NCBI GenBank assembly: GCA_010093485.1
Contig: MU001493.1
Coordinates: forward strand, 963,599 to 1,027,598
Origin: Karstenula rhodostoma CBS 690.94
Lineage: Eukaryota; Ascomycota; Dothideomycetes; Pleosporales; Didymosphaeriaceae
Direction of reading: 5' to 3'
DNA length: 64,000 nucleotides
The position numbers and the translations under genes are program-made. Numbering within the stretch: position 1 is the first letter of the stretch; every line of letters begins with the position of its first letter. The notes under the pieces were generated by a model that was given only the letters and a program-made list of their open reading frames with translations, ran no database searches and was not told the origin of the DNA. Positions 42,310 to 53,588 of this stretch are shown here, piece by piece.

Positions 42310-44022
42310 TTAAATAGTATATCTGAAACCGCGCTGGTCGTTCTCCTAAAAAAAACTGTCAACAACTGTGCAAACACCAAAGGATGACTGGGAACTCACA
42401 TCATCATACTCGAGCTCGACCTCGCCTCGCTCGGCCTTCGCGTTTGAGCGCTGGAACTTCAGCGTCAGCAACCCAACGATGATGATCGTTAGAATGGAGG
42501 ACGCGATGCAGGCGTAGATGCCCGGCCTGTAGTTCGGCGAGTCCTGCGTCCTGAACACTAGACCTCCAGCAATACCGCCGATGCCTCCAAAGCCCACGAG
42601 CGTCGCCGAGCAGAAGGCGCGCTTCCACTGTCCACGGATATTGTTCGCCTGGTAAGACATGGCAGCCGGGATGTTGCTGTTTGCGCCAGCAGTCGTAAGG
42701 AAGACGCCAAAGTACTGGACCGAAGCTTTCTTGTGGAAGCCCATGATTGGGAGACCGATCAGGCAGAGGAGCATGTTGAAGATTATGATAGGGCCGCGGA
42801 TCCTATACTTATCCCCTACCCAGCCGGTGGCGTACATGAGCATTGCGGCGAGGGCGTAGGGCGGGGCGACGAGGCATTGGGAGGCGGCAACGGAAAACTT
42901 CATCTTCTCTCTCAGGATGATGGGGAGGAAGTAGGCGAGAGCGTAGGTGACGGTGGTGGTGTTGAAGAAAATCAGGGCGAGGGTCAGTACAGACTGGGAA
43001 CGTGTGGATGTACGAATATGTGCTTACCATGGCGTAGCCCCAGATTTTCAGGTCCAGCCCAGCGCGGAAGAACTTGCTTGCCGAAAATGGCTGAGGTTTT
43101 GCGTCTCCACGGTCGCGATCGACGCGTGCAATGATGAACTTTGCCTCGCGCTCGTTGAGGAATTTCCAGCTTTTGTGCGCCTTGTCTGGGAAGTCGACCA
43201 AGGCGACGTAGGAGCCGAGGCCCAGGGCGCAGGTTAGCGCTCCCTCGATGATGAAGATCCACCTCCAGCCCGTCAAGCCGGCGCGGCCTTTGCACGGGGG
43301 TACTGCGCATGAAGAGGCCTTGCCACCCAATTGCATGAGGCCGTAGGCGAGGATACCCGCACATGCTGATGCCAAACTTCCAAGCATGTAGAAGACTGAG
43401 TATCGCTTGCCGACGTCGAAGCGGGTATACCAAGTTGACAGAAGGTAGACGCAAGATGGAAAAAAGCCGGCCTCGAGTATACCGAGAACGACTCTGAGAC
43501 CTGCGAGAGCCTGCCAATCCTTGACGAAACCCATACCGATCATGACTGCGCCCCAGGCCGTGGTGATGACGGACAGATGGAGACGCGGGCCAAATTTACG
43601 GATCAGAACAGTCGATGGCGGTTGGAAGAAAATGTAGGTGGTAAAGAATACAAGTGTTACAACGGAGTAGCGCGAGACTGTGCTTCCAGCGGGAAAGGGA
43701 AGGACGAGCATCAATTCGAGGTTCATGCTAATCGATGTCAGTGTCGTCATCGTTGTCGTATAGGAAGTGGGCAGACTTACCCAGCAATTGCTGCCGACGA
43801 CAAATTAGTCCTGTCCATCAACGAGATGCAGTACAGGACGCCGACAGTCACGACGAGACGCCGGTCGACGCGGTGGATGATCTTCCTCTGCTCTCGCTCG
43901 GTGAATTCAGACTCGTAGTCGACTTCATCCGACGTCTTGGTGGGGGTGCGCTCCACGTCCTCGAGCATGGCGGTTGGATCCTTCTCGATGCCAGGGCCTC
44001 TGTCAATGCCTGCGTGGGCCAT
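42310..44022 (-). CDS. MFS transporter, Dal5-type anion:cation symporter family
   Basis: Exons (minus) 44022-43781, 43727-43028, 42993-42400 and 42345-42310 (523 aa). A plasma-membrane 12-helix permease of the allantoate/nicotinate-type ACS family. Seen: VDRRLVVTVGVLYCISLMDR at the first helix, the block FFQPPSTVLIRKFGPR, RVVLGILEAGFFPSCVYLLS, GWRWIFIIEGA, YALAYFLPIILRE and the diagnostic C-terminal ENDQRGFRYT, which appears only after splicing a 54-nt last intron. The second intron is only 34 nt (42994-43027) but is needed to keep frame from GYAM to SVLTLALIFF. Substrate is not predictable; family members carry carboxylates, vitamins or nitrogen compounds. Not linked to a recognisable pathway cluster. 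Confidence 0.9.
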
Positions 44023-44448
44023 GGTGAAGGACGATTGAGAGGAGGATAGGGGTGCAGGAATACTTGTGGGAGAGGGAGAAGCACGCAGATCAGATGCGGC
44101 GACCAGGAACGGGCGATGTATATGTCGCTGGGGCTCTCATCGTGGCAGGTGGCTCCTGCACGACGGCTGATGGGAGCAGCCAAGACGTATGCACCGACTG
44201 GGGCTCATCGAAGTTGGAAAGATACCGAGGCAGCGGCAGCGGCAGTGGAATGACAGGACATGGCGGTATTGGCACAGCCAGGTCGAGGGTGTTTCGGTGT
44301 GCAGCCAACAGGACAGTGCGAGGACAAGGGTAGCGGCGGAGACGGGAAAGCAGATCTGGGGATGAGGACCTGGGTGGAGGGGCGGCTTGGCACGTGCCCA
44401 CCCCCGCAGAAGAACACAACAACTGTGGAGCGCCACTAGCCGCCTTCT

Positions 44449-44522
44449 CCACGCCCAACTCCACACCTGACTCCACGTCCAACTCCACGCCCAACTCCAA
44501 CTCCACGCCCGACCCCACGCGC
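44449..44522. repeat. minisatellite, CCAACTCCACG(C)-type units
   Basis: About six imperfect units of 6 to 12 nt (CCCAACTCCACACCTGACTCC and relatives). On the minus strand it would read as Gly-Val-Glu-Leu repeats. Confidence 0.75.
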
Positions 44523-45600
44523 CCCACGGCCGTCGTGAGCTTCTCCTCATCACGTCGCCCGGTCGCCCTCTGCGGACGGGCACTCTTGCACGTCGTGACG
44601 AAGACGTGTCTGCGCATCGTCACACTTGGTCCTCCCTCGCGTCCGCTTCTTGTCCGCGCCCACCGTTCGGCTGGCATTCGCGGGGTACGGAGCACCAAGG
44701 CTGGGCAAGGCTCTGCCGTCTCCACGTTCCGTTTGGAGCCTGTCCCGAGTCGGACACATTACCGGCCCTAACTCGCACGGCTAGTCCAGGCTGTGAAGGC
44801 GACTGTCCCATCTGTATCCACTTGCCAAGCACCATACGATAGCTTGACGACACCATGTATCCATCTGGTGGTCCGACACCAACTCCGACTGCGACAATAT
44901 CGAGTATAGTTGTGTGGACCACTCAATAGATACCCTACCTTTATCTTCGACGACTGGCTGGGGTAAAACAACAGTGACATGCCAGAGCAGTAGTGCAATC
45001 CCGGAGCACCCGCTCTACACTCCTGCGCACTCCGCCATCTCCCGCGCCGCCCCCTGCGGAAGCGCCAATTGCCCTCCCCACCCCGTCTCATTTTCTTAGC
45101 AATTTCTCAGCTCAAAGCATCTCCACCAAATCACCCATTAACATCCGACATACACCGTCTTTACCACTCGCAGGCCATGTCTCGTGCATTCCTTCCGGGC
45201 GACACCTGACCCTTCCCCGATCACTTCCTTTGTTCAACTATACCTGGCGCCACGCATTACAAGCTGAACATGCGCACGTGGGAGGCAGAGACGTGGCTGG
45301 CATCGGCTCGCGTGTTACCTCGCCAATCATGGTGTGCATATACGCATCGCTGGATTCCTGCCAACATCTGTCTTTGACTTTTGACGAATCGCGGGGTTGA
45401 TTGTACCTTCGCATCCGACGGTGGCGTTGCCATGTTCTAGATGTCTACTTATGCGTGATGCACAATACCCCTCCGTTCTAATCTCGTTCCCAAATGACTA
45501 CACGACATGCATGCTTCCACTACACCATGTATCTAGATCTGGCACCCCTGAACCTGTTCATGCATGAAATTGTTACTTGCGCTAGTCTCTTGTTACCTTC

Positions 45601-45758
45601 TTGCCGCGGCTTGCAGCAGCTCGCGGGGAGTCAACAATCGATCTTGTTACCTTGTCTCGCCGAGGTCTTCGTACGTCTGTTACGGTCACTTACACCCCGC
45701 AAAGTTTCTGTACTGCGTTTTGCCGCGGCTTACAAAGGCTCGCCGAAGAGTCAACAAT
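45601..45758 (+). repeat. diverged direct repeat pair, about 120 bp apart
   Basis: TGCCGCGGCTTGCAGCAGC... AGTCAACAAT (45602-45637) and TGCCGCGGCTTACAAAGGC... AGTCAACAAT (45721-45757). About 36 bp each. Role unknown. Confidence 0.7.
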
Positions 45759-45794
45759 TCATGTCCCCAAGTGAATAGCCTCCCAGGAGGATTC

Positions 45795-46915
45795 TCACCC
45801 CCTCCGCCGCTCACCCACGTTCATCAAGCTGTAGCTCAGGCCATCGCCTCTCCCGCCTGCCTCCATCAGCGTCATCATCCCCCTCATGCTCGCGCCTGCC
45901 CCTGGCATCGTCCCCGGCGCCGGCTCGCCCAGTGCCTCTTCAGCGAACATGCGGAGCTGCATTGGCATCTGCACAAGTATCACATTAGCAATCATCATGC
46001 AGACCAACAACACACAGACAGACAGGGCTTGCAAACCTACCCTCTCATCCTTATAATGCTCCATCACATCCTCCTTCGTCGCCTTCTTCCTCAAGCTGCT
46101 GAAGTTCCCCCCGCTCTCCCCAAACTCCTCACACGCTTTTCTCTTGTCGGCATTCCACCACGACGGCAAGTACCCGCGCTTCTTCTCTACGCGCGCGAGG
46201 AAGGCCTGGAAGGGAACGATGCTCGACGCCGCGCCCGTGTACACGCTGCTCGGGGTGGTCTTGCCTTGTATCTTGTGCACATCTTGCTGCCGCATGCGGA
46301 ACGCGTCGATGAGCAGCTTGAAGACATCCCCCTCCGGGCGATCGTGCAGGTAAGTCCCTTTGTCGATGCGGGTGAAGGGGTTAGGGATGTGCTTCTCGAG
46401 GTTTTGGATGCTCCTCTGCTTGTACGTCTCGGCGTGGTCAACGTTCGGTCCTGAGGCTCCGGCGTGTGTCTCCTTGTAGGCTTTGGCGGCGTCGTCCAGG
46501 GTTGGTCCCGAGAAGCTGCCGGCTTGCGGGGCACAGATTTTCTTGTGGGACTTCCAGTCGGTCTGTTGTCAGATAGTCAGCGCGGGTTCCTAGTGAACAG
46601 GAACCGCTTGTGCTTGGCGGTTATGTGCAGCATCTTCCGGCGCCATGGTACCTTCTAGCTCCGCCTTCGCTTCCCCAACCAACATCATTCTCATCACATC
46701 ATGTTGCTTGTAATGTCATAAGCTGGACCAAGCCCGTGTACTTACCTTCTGGCATTCGCGATTGCAGTACCACGTGACTTGACATTTAGCGCAACGTTTC
46801 ATGTTGGGAGCCTCATCGGGCGTCTAAGAAAAATGACCATGTTAGCGCGTAACAACGTAGTTATTTAAGGGCAATCGATTACCTTCTTGCAGGTCGCACA
46901 GACAGCGTCCGCCAT
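45795..46915 (-). CDS. MYND-type zinc finger protein
   Basis: Exons (minus) 46915-46883, 46823-46746, 46562-46041 and 45968-45795 (268 aa). The MYND finger is split over the first three exons: Cys6, Cys9, Cys22, Cys25, Cys31, Cys35, His43 and Cys47 give the full C4-C2HC ligand set. The middle (about 60-210) is a helical, charged region with a conserved-looking VPFQAFLARVEKKRGYLPSW. The C-terminus is Met/Gly-rich. MYND fingers are protein-protein interaction modules; there is no SET domain, so it is not a methyltransferase. Likely a conserved fungal MYND protein of unknown role. Divergent from the surface-protein gene 0.9 kb away. Confidence 0.88.
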
Positions 46916-47294
46916 TGCTGCTGAGATGAAATGGACGAAATAGACGATACAAATGAGTAAATGATGGGGGGTAGAAGTCTCGAGAGACAATGGAGAGAGC
47001 AGTGTACAAAAAAATTCGGCTCGTTGGCCTGGAGACGCGGTACGTTGGAACAGGAGGTGGAGTGCGGGGGATTTCATGCTGTACCCTGGTTCCATGCCTA
47101 AATAGGATAGGGTGTGGTGATCCACTAAAACGAAGAAGTGACGGCTCGACTTAACATTACACAGGGATTGACGTCGTTGGTCGTCTCTTGATAATGATCC
47201 CCATCGGAGTGTGCTGTCGGTCGCTTTGCGCAAGAATGGCTTCATCTGAGGGGAACTGTTTGATGCACCGGGCGACTAAGCTTTTCCATCATGT

Positions 47295-47367
47295 GGCGGC
47301 AGTCCATATTTTTTACTATCACTTTACGGGACACCACTTTGTGGTTCGTGTCAACAATCAGAAAACC
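47295..47367 (+). repeat. dispersed repeat, copy 2
   Basis: Partner of 32090-32167, same orientation, without the two internal duplications seen there. Sits in the promoter region of the surface-protein gene. Confidence 0.8.
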
Positions 47368-47705
47368 GGACGATCAGACGCATGCGTACTTTCTTGAACA
47401 AGCACAAGGCTCGCGGAACGATCCAAAGACATATAAGAATCTTCTTTAACAAGCTTTTGCTGCAATGCTCCACTACGCGCCGTGCTGTTGACCTAATATA
47501 CAGCATATGTATGCAACAAGTAAGCGCTGAAATTTTTGCAAAGGCTCCAATTGTCGGTCGCGTACTCGAATTGTTATCGTATCTAGGCTCTTCAGCTGGT
47601 GGCTGAAAATATTGAGATACAACCTCATACACGTAGGTCTATCACAGACCACCGGCGCCAGGCGTTGGAAGTGTAGAACTGAGATCAAGGCTGAGAAAAG
47701 GGTAT

Positions 47706-47711
47706 TATAAA
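47706..47711 (+). promoter_or_regulatory. possible TATA box of surface-protein gene
   Basis: TATAAA 80 bp upstream of the ATG at 47791. Position and sequence fit a fungal TATA element; no experimental support. Confidence 0.35.
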
Positions 47712-47790
47712 TCAGGGAAACGATATATGCCTCCAGGCTGCCCTTGTAGATGGAAACCCTCTCAGCCTTGCCTGTTGCGTGCTAATCACC

Positions 47791-49095
47791 ATGTTTAAAG
47801 CAGCAATTTGTCTCGGATTGGCAACGTTGGCAACCACGCAATGGGCCTTCACAGTTCCAGATGGCGATATGGGGGAACTCGCGCCAGGTAACAACGTTCG
47901 GCAGGGCGACATCCACAACTTCAAGTGGCATGTAGGTCTAAACAACCAACCTGTGGAGGTACTGGACAACGACGGGTAAGCAAACCACCAGGTACAAAGT
48001 GGATGTGCCTTTCTTGCGGAAGGAAATACTTCTTTCTCGCTTAGCTGACACGCATACCTGTCTTAACTCAAGCTGACTCTGCACCCGCACCTTATGCACG
48101 CTTCACTCTGGATCACATCCGGGCTCGATCACAGCTTTGACTAGCTCCTTGCTGGTACTCCAATCAACCTCACTTCTAGTTGAGCTAAGTCTGCTTACGC
48201 TGCGCATAGGAGATGTCGAGTCTTCCTCGGAAGGCACGTGGGCTTGGGACACTGGCACCCTTTCGGACGATGATATCGATTTGTGCCAAGGAGTATTCAT
48301 CTACCGCCTTGAGCGGCCAGTGAGCTCCGGCGCCGCGACTTACGATTGGGATACGGACTTAGCGGCCTCCTCGGTCAGCTTCCGCATTCTCAAGAGGTCG
48401 GAGGCGGAAACAACACAAGCAGCTCCAACGACTACATCGACTGAATCTGAAGAGCCCGTACGTCAGACGACACTGACCATGCAGACTACCATTGCAACGT
48501 CTTTTCCTCGGGAGACAACGGCAGACCCAGACTCGTCGACGTCGGAATCGGAATCGACGACCTCTGAACGGGCAGATCCGTCGGATACAGCAGCATTAAG
48601 TCCAACAGATACTTCTACATCGGAGGTGGCGAGTCCTTCAGAACCAGGGAGCTCAACGGATGCTAGCAGTTCATCCTCGGCGACCGCCACGAACACTCCT
48701 CCCGCATCAGACGCAGGGCTCTCTGTTGGCGCTAAGGCAAGTTCCCTTTGTCATACCGCGATGAGATCCAATTTCTTTCCAGAACATACAGACTGACGCT
48801 CTTACAGGCAGGCATCGGTATCGGCGCTGTCGCAGCAGCAGCATTGGTCGCCATCGCAGGCCTCCTTCTCTATCGCCGACGAGGTACACGGGCACATACC
48901 GACATATCTGATGGCTTGCAGCCGGCAGCACCGGTAGAGAAGCTGGATGTGCTTCCTCAGCAACAACGCGAGAACAATGAGGACGGATGGGCAGACTATC
49001 CGGAGGTGGCAGCACAACAACAGCAACAGTACCCAGGTGCACCCAGGACGGAATTGATGGAAAATCGACGACATGAACTACCTGGGGCACGGTAG
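47791..49095 (+). CDS. mucin-like single-pass cell-surface protein
   Basis: Exons 47791-47975, 48145-48736 and 48808-49095 (354 aa). Signal peptide at about 1-18 (FKAAICLGLATLATT), a roughly 120-residue extracellular domain (NFKWHVGLNNQPVEVLDNDG, GTWAWDTGTLSDDD), a Ser/Thr/Glu-rich stalk (about 140-250) likely O-glycosylated, one membrane helix GIGIGAVAAAALVAIAGLLL (about 262-281) ended by Arg-Arg-Arg, and a polar cytosolic tail with a Gln run. The architecture is that of fungal wall-stress sensors or mucins, but no WSC cysteines are seen. The last intron starts with GC (AAG|GCAAGT), and splicing it joins VGAK to AGIGIG as in relatives. The first intron (169 nt) is inferred from frame alone and is less certain. 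Confidence 0.75.
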
Positions 49096-49397
49096 GTTTA
49101 ACCTGGGCGTGGCCAGACAGAGACTTAGCAAAATGGGAACCATCATTGTGCCTCCGCCACTTCTAACATGCCGACTTCTTCTGCCATAACATGAACATCT
49201 TCCAATCCAGGAAACTCGCACTGGCGTGCAGGAAGCTGCCATACTGGCACTACAGTTCAACGGCGCCTTACCAAAAGACGAAATCATAATCAAATAGGCT
49301 CGAGTGTCTGTTCACGCAGCACTGAGCTTGCCTCATGATCTCTTCATGCATTGTCGATACCTCATCATCAACGAAACCCAGACGTTCGCCCTACTGT
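49096..49397. other. convergent 3' region, no gene seen
   Basis: Shared 3' flank of the surface-protein and dehydrogenase genes. Confidence 0.5.
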
Positions 49398-50712
49398 TCA
49401 ATCCTGTACACCCCGGATCAAATTCTTGATTCCCTCCCCCCTCGCCGTCTTCTCCCACGCCACCGTCGCATCCTCAAACTCCGACGTCGACGATATCAGC
49501 GGCTTCACATCAATCAACCCCTTCGATATCATGCTGACAGCCAACTCGTAGTCGCCGGAACTATACCGGAAGCAACCTCTCACCAGCAATTCCTTCTCGC
49601 TCATGACCGTCATGGGGAACTCCATCTTCGGGCGGCCCATACCAGTCTGCACGTACTTGCCCCCGCCACGGAGGACATAAATTCCCGTCTCGATCGAGGA
49701 CGGCGCACCCGAGCACTCGATCACGGTGTCGACCTCGTCCAGGCCGATGGCCTCGAGCAGCGCCGCGGCGTTCTGCTCCGCAGTGTGCTCCTTGTCCGAC
49801 ACAAACGTCTCGCACTCCAGAAACCCCCTTGCAAACTCCAGCTTCCGCGCTAGGATGTCTACCAAAACGACTCTGTGCGCGCCAAACTGCTTGGCCACGC
49901 TGGCAACCAGCAGCCCAATCGTCCCGCTGCCCATGACCACAACCGTCTCCCCAGGCCGCACGTCCCCCAGTTTCACCGCGTGGACTGCCACGCTCGTCGG
50001 CTCCACCAGCACCGTCTCCTCCAGGCTCATGCTCTCGGGCACCTTGTACACGAAGTCCTCGGCGATGCGGTAGTACTTCGACAGCGTGCCCTGCGTCACA
50101 GGGGGCCCGGGGTCCGCCGCAAACCGCATGTTCTTGCAGAGGTGGTACGTCCCGGATTTGCAGGGGCGGCAGTAGCGGCAGGGCTGGCCGGGCTCGATGG
50201 CCACGCGGTCGCCGATGGAGACGCGGGTTACAGAGGCGCCGACCGCGGAGATGACACCGGAGGCTTCGTGGCCCATGGTGATGCCCACGGCGGGGTCGAC
50301 CATGCGGGAGATGCCGCCGTGGCGGTAGAAGTGGACCTAGTATCGAGGTATGAGCGGGTGGATGTAGACCTGCAGAGAGACAAAATGTGTGTATTGTTGA
50401 TGTTGTGACAGATTGAGGATACATCATGGTGGTGAATAAATAATGTGATCATTGAGCTCAAGGCAGCATCTACACCCTTCGACGTGACCATATATACGCA
50501 AGTAGAGAGCACCATTGATGCGGGGGATAGGATGGGGCAGGCAGATGAACACTCACATCGCTGCCGCAGACCCCAACAAACGCAATACGAACAAGAACAT
50601 CATGCGGGTCTACGATCTCTGGCACGGGCGTGTCTTGGAGTTTCGCATCGCCCGCCCTGTAAAGCACAATCGATGGGTTCTCCATGTCTTTCGTCTGCGT
50701 AGAACTTGCCAT
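49398..50712 (-). CDS. zinc-dependent polyol dehydrogenase (sorbitol/xylitol dehydrogenase family)
   Basis: Exons (minus) 50712-50557 and 50336-49398 (364 aa); the 220-nt intron splits CGSD|VHFYRHGG. A cytosolic medium-chain dehydrogenase that oxidises polyols to ketoses with NAD+. Seen: catalytic-zinc Cys in GVCGSD, the GHEASG block, four structural-zinc cysteines in PCRYCRPCKSGTYHLC, cofactor motif GSGTIGLLVA, and RGCFRYSSGDYELAVSMI near the C-terminus as in D-xylulose reductase and L-iditol dehydrogenase. It could act in pentose or hexitol use. Whether it prefers xylitol, sorbitol or L-arabinitol cannot be told. It is not adjacent to the rhamnose genes. Confidence 0.9.
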
Positions 50713-51453
50713 CCTGCACTCTATCTCTTTCGGTTTACCAATTCTTGTATAGGTAAGGGGAACGTTCACGAACGAAGAGCGTGATCCAAAGTCAAAATAA
50801 TGATGACGACGATTTCTGAGTTTCAGGAAACAAAGAGGTGTATTGGTGTCGTACACTGCTATGCCGCATATTATAGCTGAGCGGTTGGTATGACATGATC
50901 CCGTAGAGACATCGGCCCAAGTCCCGCCGGCGGCCTTCAGCTCCGAATGCGTACACGCGTCTACCACCCGATGCGAGGAGCAATGACGTAGCCAGCACGC
51001 CGTCCAATGGGACATGCAAAATATATCCGGCAGGAAGACAAAAATTCATTAGAGTGAAGAAACGGCCCCCAACTACTTTCCAGCAGCGGGTGATTGGCTG
51101 TACCAGTGTAAGAGCTTTGAGGCCTAACTCTAGCGCGATTGTCCTTCGAGTCACCTGTAAACGTTGATCTTAATACGATATACATTTCTACCTGGGCATT
51201 ACGGCCGTTAACATAATACTGTGCCCTTAGAGGGCACGCATTCTCCTCCAGCGGTGCGCTACCATGCATCCACATCATTCGTACAACCCCGCTCCGCGCC
51301 CTCGTTCCCCTCATCGCTGCTGATGTTAAAACTGCTGCTGTCGCTCTCATATCCATCGAAAAAGACATCGCCATCGCCTATAAGTGTCTCATCGTCACTA
51401 TCGCAGGTCTCCCAGGTTTCCCAACCAATCCGAGTTTGAGTCCCCTGATCACG
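50713..51453. other. intergenic, dehydrogenase promoter and DSK2 3' flank
   Basis: No gene seen. Confidence 0.5.
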
Positions 51454-53042
51454 CTACGACCCACCACCTAGTAAGAACTCAATCGCAGCCTGCACATTGC
51501 CTCCACTCCGCCTCAGAGCCGTCACGTTCCGCTCGAACTCGTAGAAGCCCATCTCGTTCAATTGCCTGAGCTGGCCCTCGTAGACTTGCTCCGGTGGACG
51601 GTTGTCTTGCGGGGCCGGTGCACCGAAACCACCACCACCGAAGCCGCCACCGGCGCCTAGAAGAGCGGCGAAGGGGTTCCCTTGTGCGGGGTTCGAGCCG
51701 GTGCCGTCACCAGCATTTGAAGGTGGCTGTCCAAAGGGGTCACCGCCAGCGCCGCCAGCACCGCCCATCATCTGCATTGCTGCACGCATCATCTCGGGGT
51801 TCTGCATCATTTGCCGCGACATCTCAGCGATGGGGTTAGGCTGTGCACCAGCGCCTGCGCCTGTAGGTGGCGTGCCAAAGAGGGACGCAAAGGGGTTCGC
51901 GGGGGGCGGTGATGAAGTGGAAGTGTTCTGTGCACCTGCCGCGTTCCCTGTCGTCTCGGTAGTGGCTGAAGTGTTCGCGTCCGTACCGGTGGATGGTGTG
52001 GATGCCTGGTTCTGTTGCTGTGGAGCCCAGGGGTTTGCGCCTCCGAGCAACGACGCGAATGGATTGGCGCCACCGGCACCTCCACCAAGGCCTCCACCCA
52101 ATAGGCTTGCAAAAGGATCTGCTGCCGCTGGGTTTGGTGATGCGGTGTTCGAGGTCTGGTCCTGCGCCCCGGTCGAGTTCTGAGGTGTGGTATTAGTTGC
52201 CCCTGGCATAGGAAAGCTGGAGCCGCCGCCGTTCTGGTTCATCGCGCGCTGCATCTGGAGTTGCATGCGCATCATCTCTGGGTTGAACATTGCCCTTCGC
52301 AGTTCGGGGTTCCGCAACATCTCCGCAACCATGGGGTTGTTACGGACCATGGGGCTGTTCTGCATCATCTCGATAACAGCAGGGTTGTCCATGGCCTCAT
52401 TCATCTGCTGGAGGAAGTTCGGGTCCTCCATCATCTGCAGGAGCTGGTTGGGGTCGGTTCCGCCCATCTACACTTTGTTAGCATATGTGATTAGATTATA
52501 TGAATACCAGAGATTTGAGTACATCGCGATGCCCTAAGACAGGCCATCTCAACGTCGCTTGTACCCAAATCTCTGAACAAGCTCTGTAGACTTACACCAC
52601 CATCCGGGCCAAAGGTGTCCGCGCCCGGGAGCCCGTGGAACCCGGCATACCGGGCTCCAGTCAGGCCAGCAAGAGGGTTGTTTCCCGTGCCAGCTGCTAT
52701 GTTGGTCGGGACTTGCGCGGCCGCGGGCGTGCTTCCGCCGGTCGAGCTTCCCGTCGCCGCTGGGTTCTGGCGCGCGTTGCTGGCGGCACCCTTGACCAGG
52801 TGTATGGTGTGGCCATCCTTGATCTTTGTGCTAGCGAGCGTGTCGTGGTCCTTGAGAACGCGGCCCGAGTAGATCAGGCGCTGGCGCTCAGGCGGCAAGT
52901 CTGCGTATTCAGACGCCGATAGCTTGGTCTTGAGGTCTGCCACCGTGGTAGCGGCAGGCAGCGTGAGAACATGCTTCTTGTCGTTGGCGGCCTTGACGTT
53001 GAAGGTGATTTGCGCATCCTCGGTGGGGGCGTCGTCGGCCAT
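51454..53042 (-). CDS. DSK2: ubiquilin-family ubiquitin receptor Dsk2
   Basis: Exons (minus) 53042-52596 and 52467-51454 (486 aa). A shuttle factor bringing ubiquitinated proteins to the proteasome. N-terminal ubiquitin-like domain at about 10-85 (ITFNVKAANDKKHVLTLP, RLIYSGRVLKDHDTLAS, DGHTIHLVKG), STI1-type Met/Asn/Pro-rich region starting LLQMMEDPNFLQQMNEAMDN after the intron, a second STI1-like block (QMMQNPEMMRAAMQMM), and a C-terminal UBA domain at about 445-486 (YEGQLRQLNEMGFYEFERN). The linker has at least four copies of a PFASLLG-type motif with Gly-rich spacers, unusually repetitive. Divergent from the oxidoreductase gene 546 bp away. Confidence 0.95.
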
Positions 53043-53588
53043 GTTGTGCGGAGGATGTGCTGCGAGGTCTTTCGTCCGCAGCGAGCGACTGTGATGGCGG
53101 GGTCGTGTTGAGCTTGACGCAAAGCTGTGTTAGAAATAAGCGAATCGGGTAATGTAGAGCTGTAGAGGTTGAGTTGATGTATCGAACGCGAGTGGAATAC
53201 AGGCAATGCAGGGCGCAAACGGTTGACTGTTTGCTTTAGACAGCGTTAGAAGCCTGCAGAAGGCGCGCCCACATGCGGATGCGGACTCCATCGTCACTGC
53301 CTCGCCCGGCGTCATGCACGCGCCACAGTGGCTACATCCTTTAGTCAGGCAAGACGCGAGTGGGGACAGTCCGGGGCCGAGGTATCTCGAGCGCGCATCC
53401 CAAGGTACTCGGGCTGGCTTGTCATCATGAATCCGTCGCGATTCCTTGACTTGTCTTTTGCTGCGTTGTCATTGTCGATACCTGGTTGAACAGCGAACCC
53501 AGTTAGTTGGTTTCCAGCTATCCACACTTGCCGCAAACGCATCATTCATCGAGACACCTACCAGCCTCTCATCCAACACTCCACCACA
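53043..53588. promoter_or_regulatory. shared divergent promoter region, DSK2 / oxidoreductase
   Basis: 546 bp between two start codons facing away from each other. No individual factor site is claimed. Confidence 0.5.

Larger units (their letters stand above)
44023..45794. other. intergenic, MFS promoter side, with minisatellite
   Basis: No supported gene. It contains a CCAACTCCACG-type minisatellite near 44449-44520 and a diverged 40-bp direct repeat near 45603 and 45720. Long frames on both strands come from the repeats. Confidence 0.5.
46916..47790. other. divergent intergenic region with dispersed-repeat copy
   Basis: Lies between the divergent MYND and surface-protein genes. It contains repeat copy 2 (47295-47367) and a TATA-like box at 47706. 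Confidence 0.5.

Noticed and set aside
46865..47245. 126-codon minus frame starting upstream of the MYND gene
   Set aside because: The upstream part has no family match; the MYND protein starts at the internal ATG 46915.
49561..50427. 288-codon minus frame overlapping the polyol dehydrogenase
   Set aside because: Alternative frame of the same strand; the other frame carries all dehydrogenase motifs.
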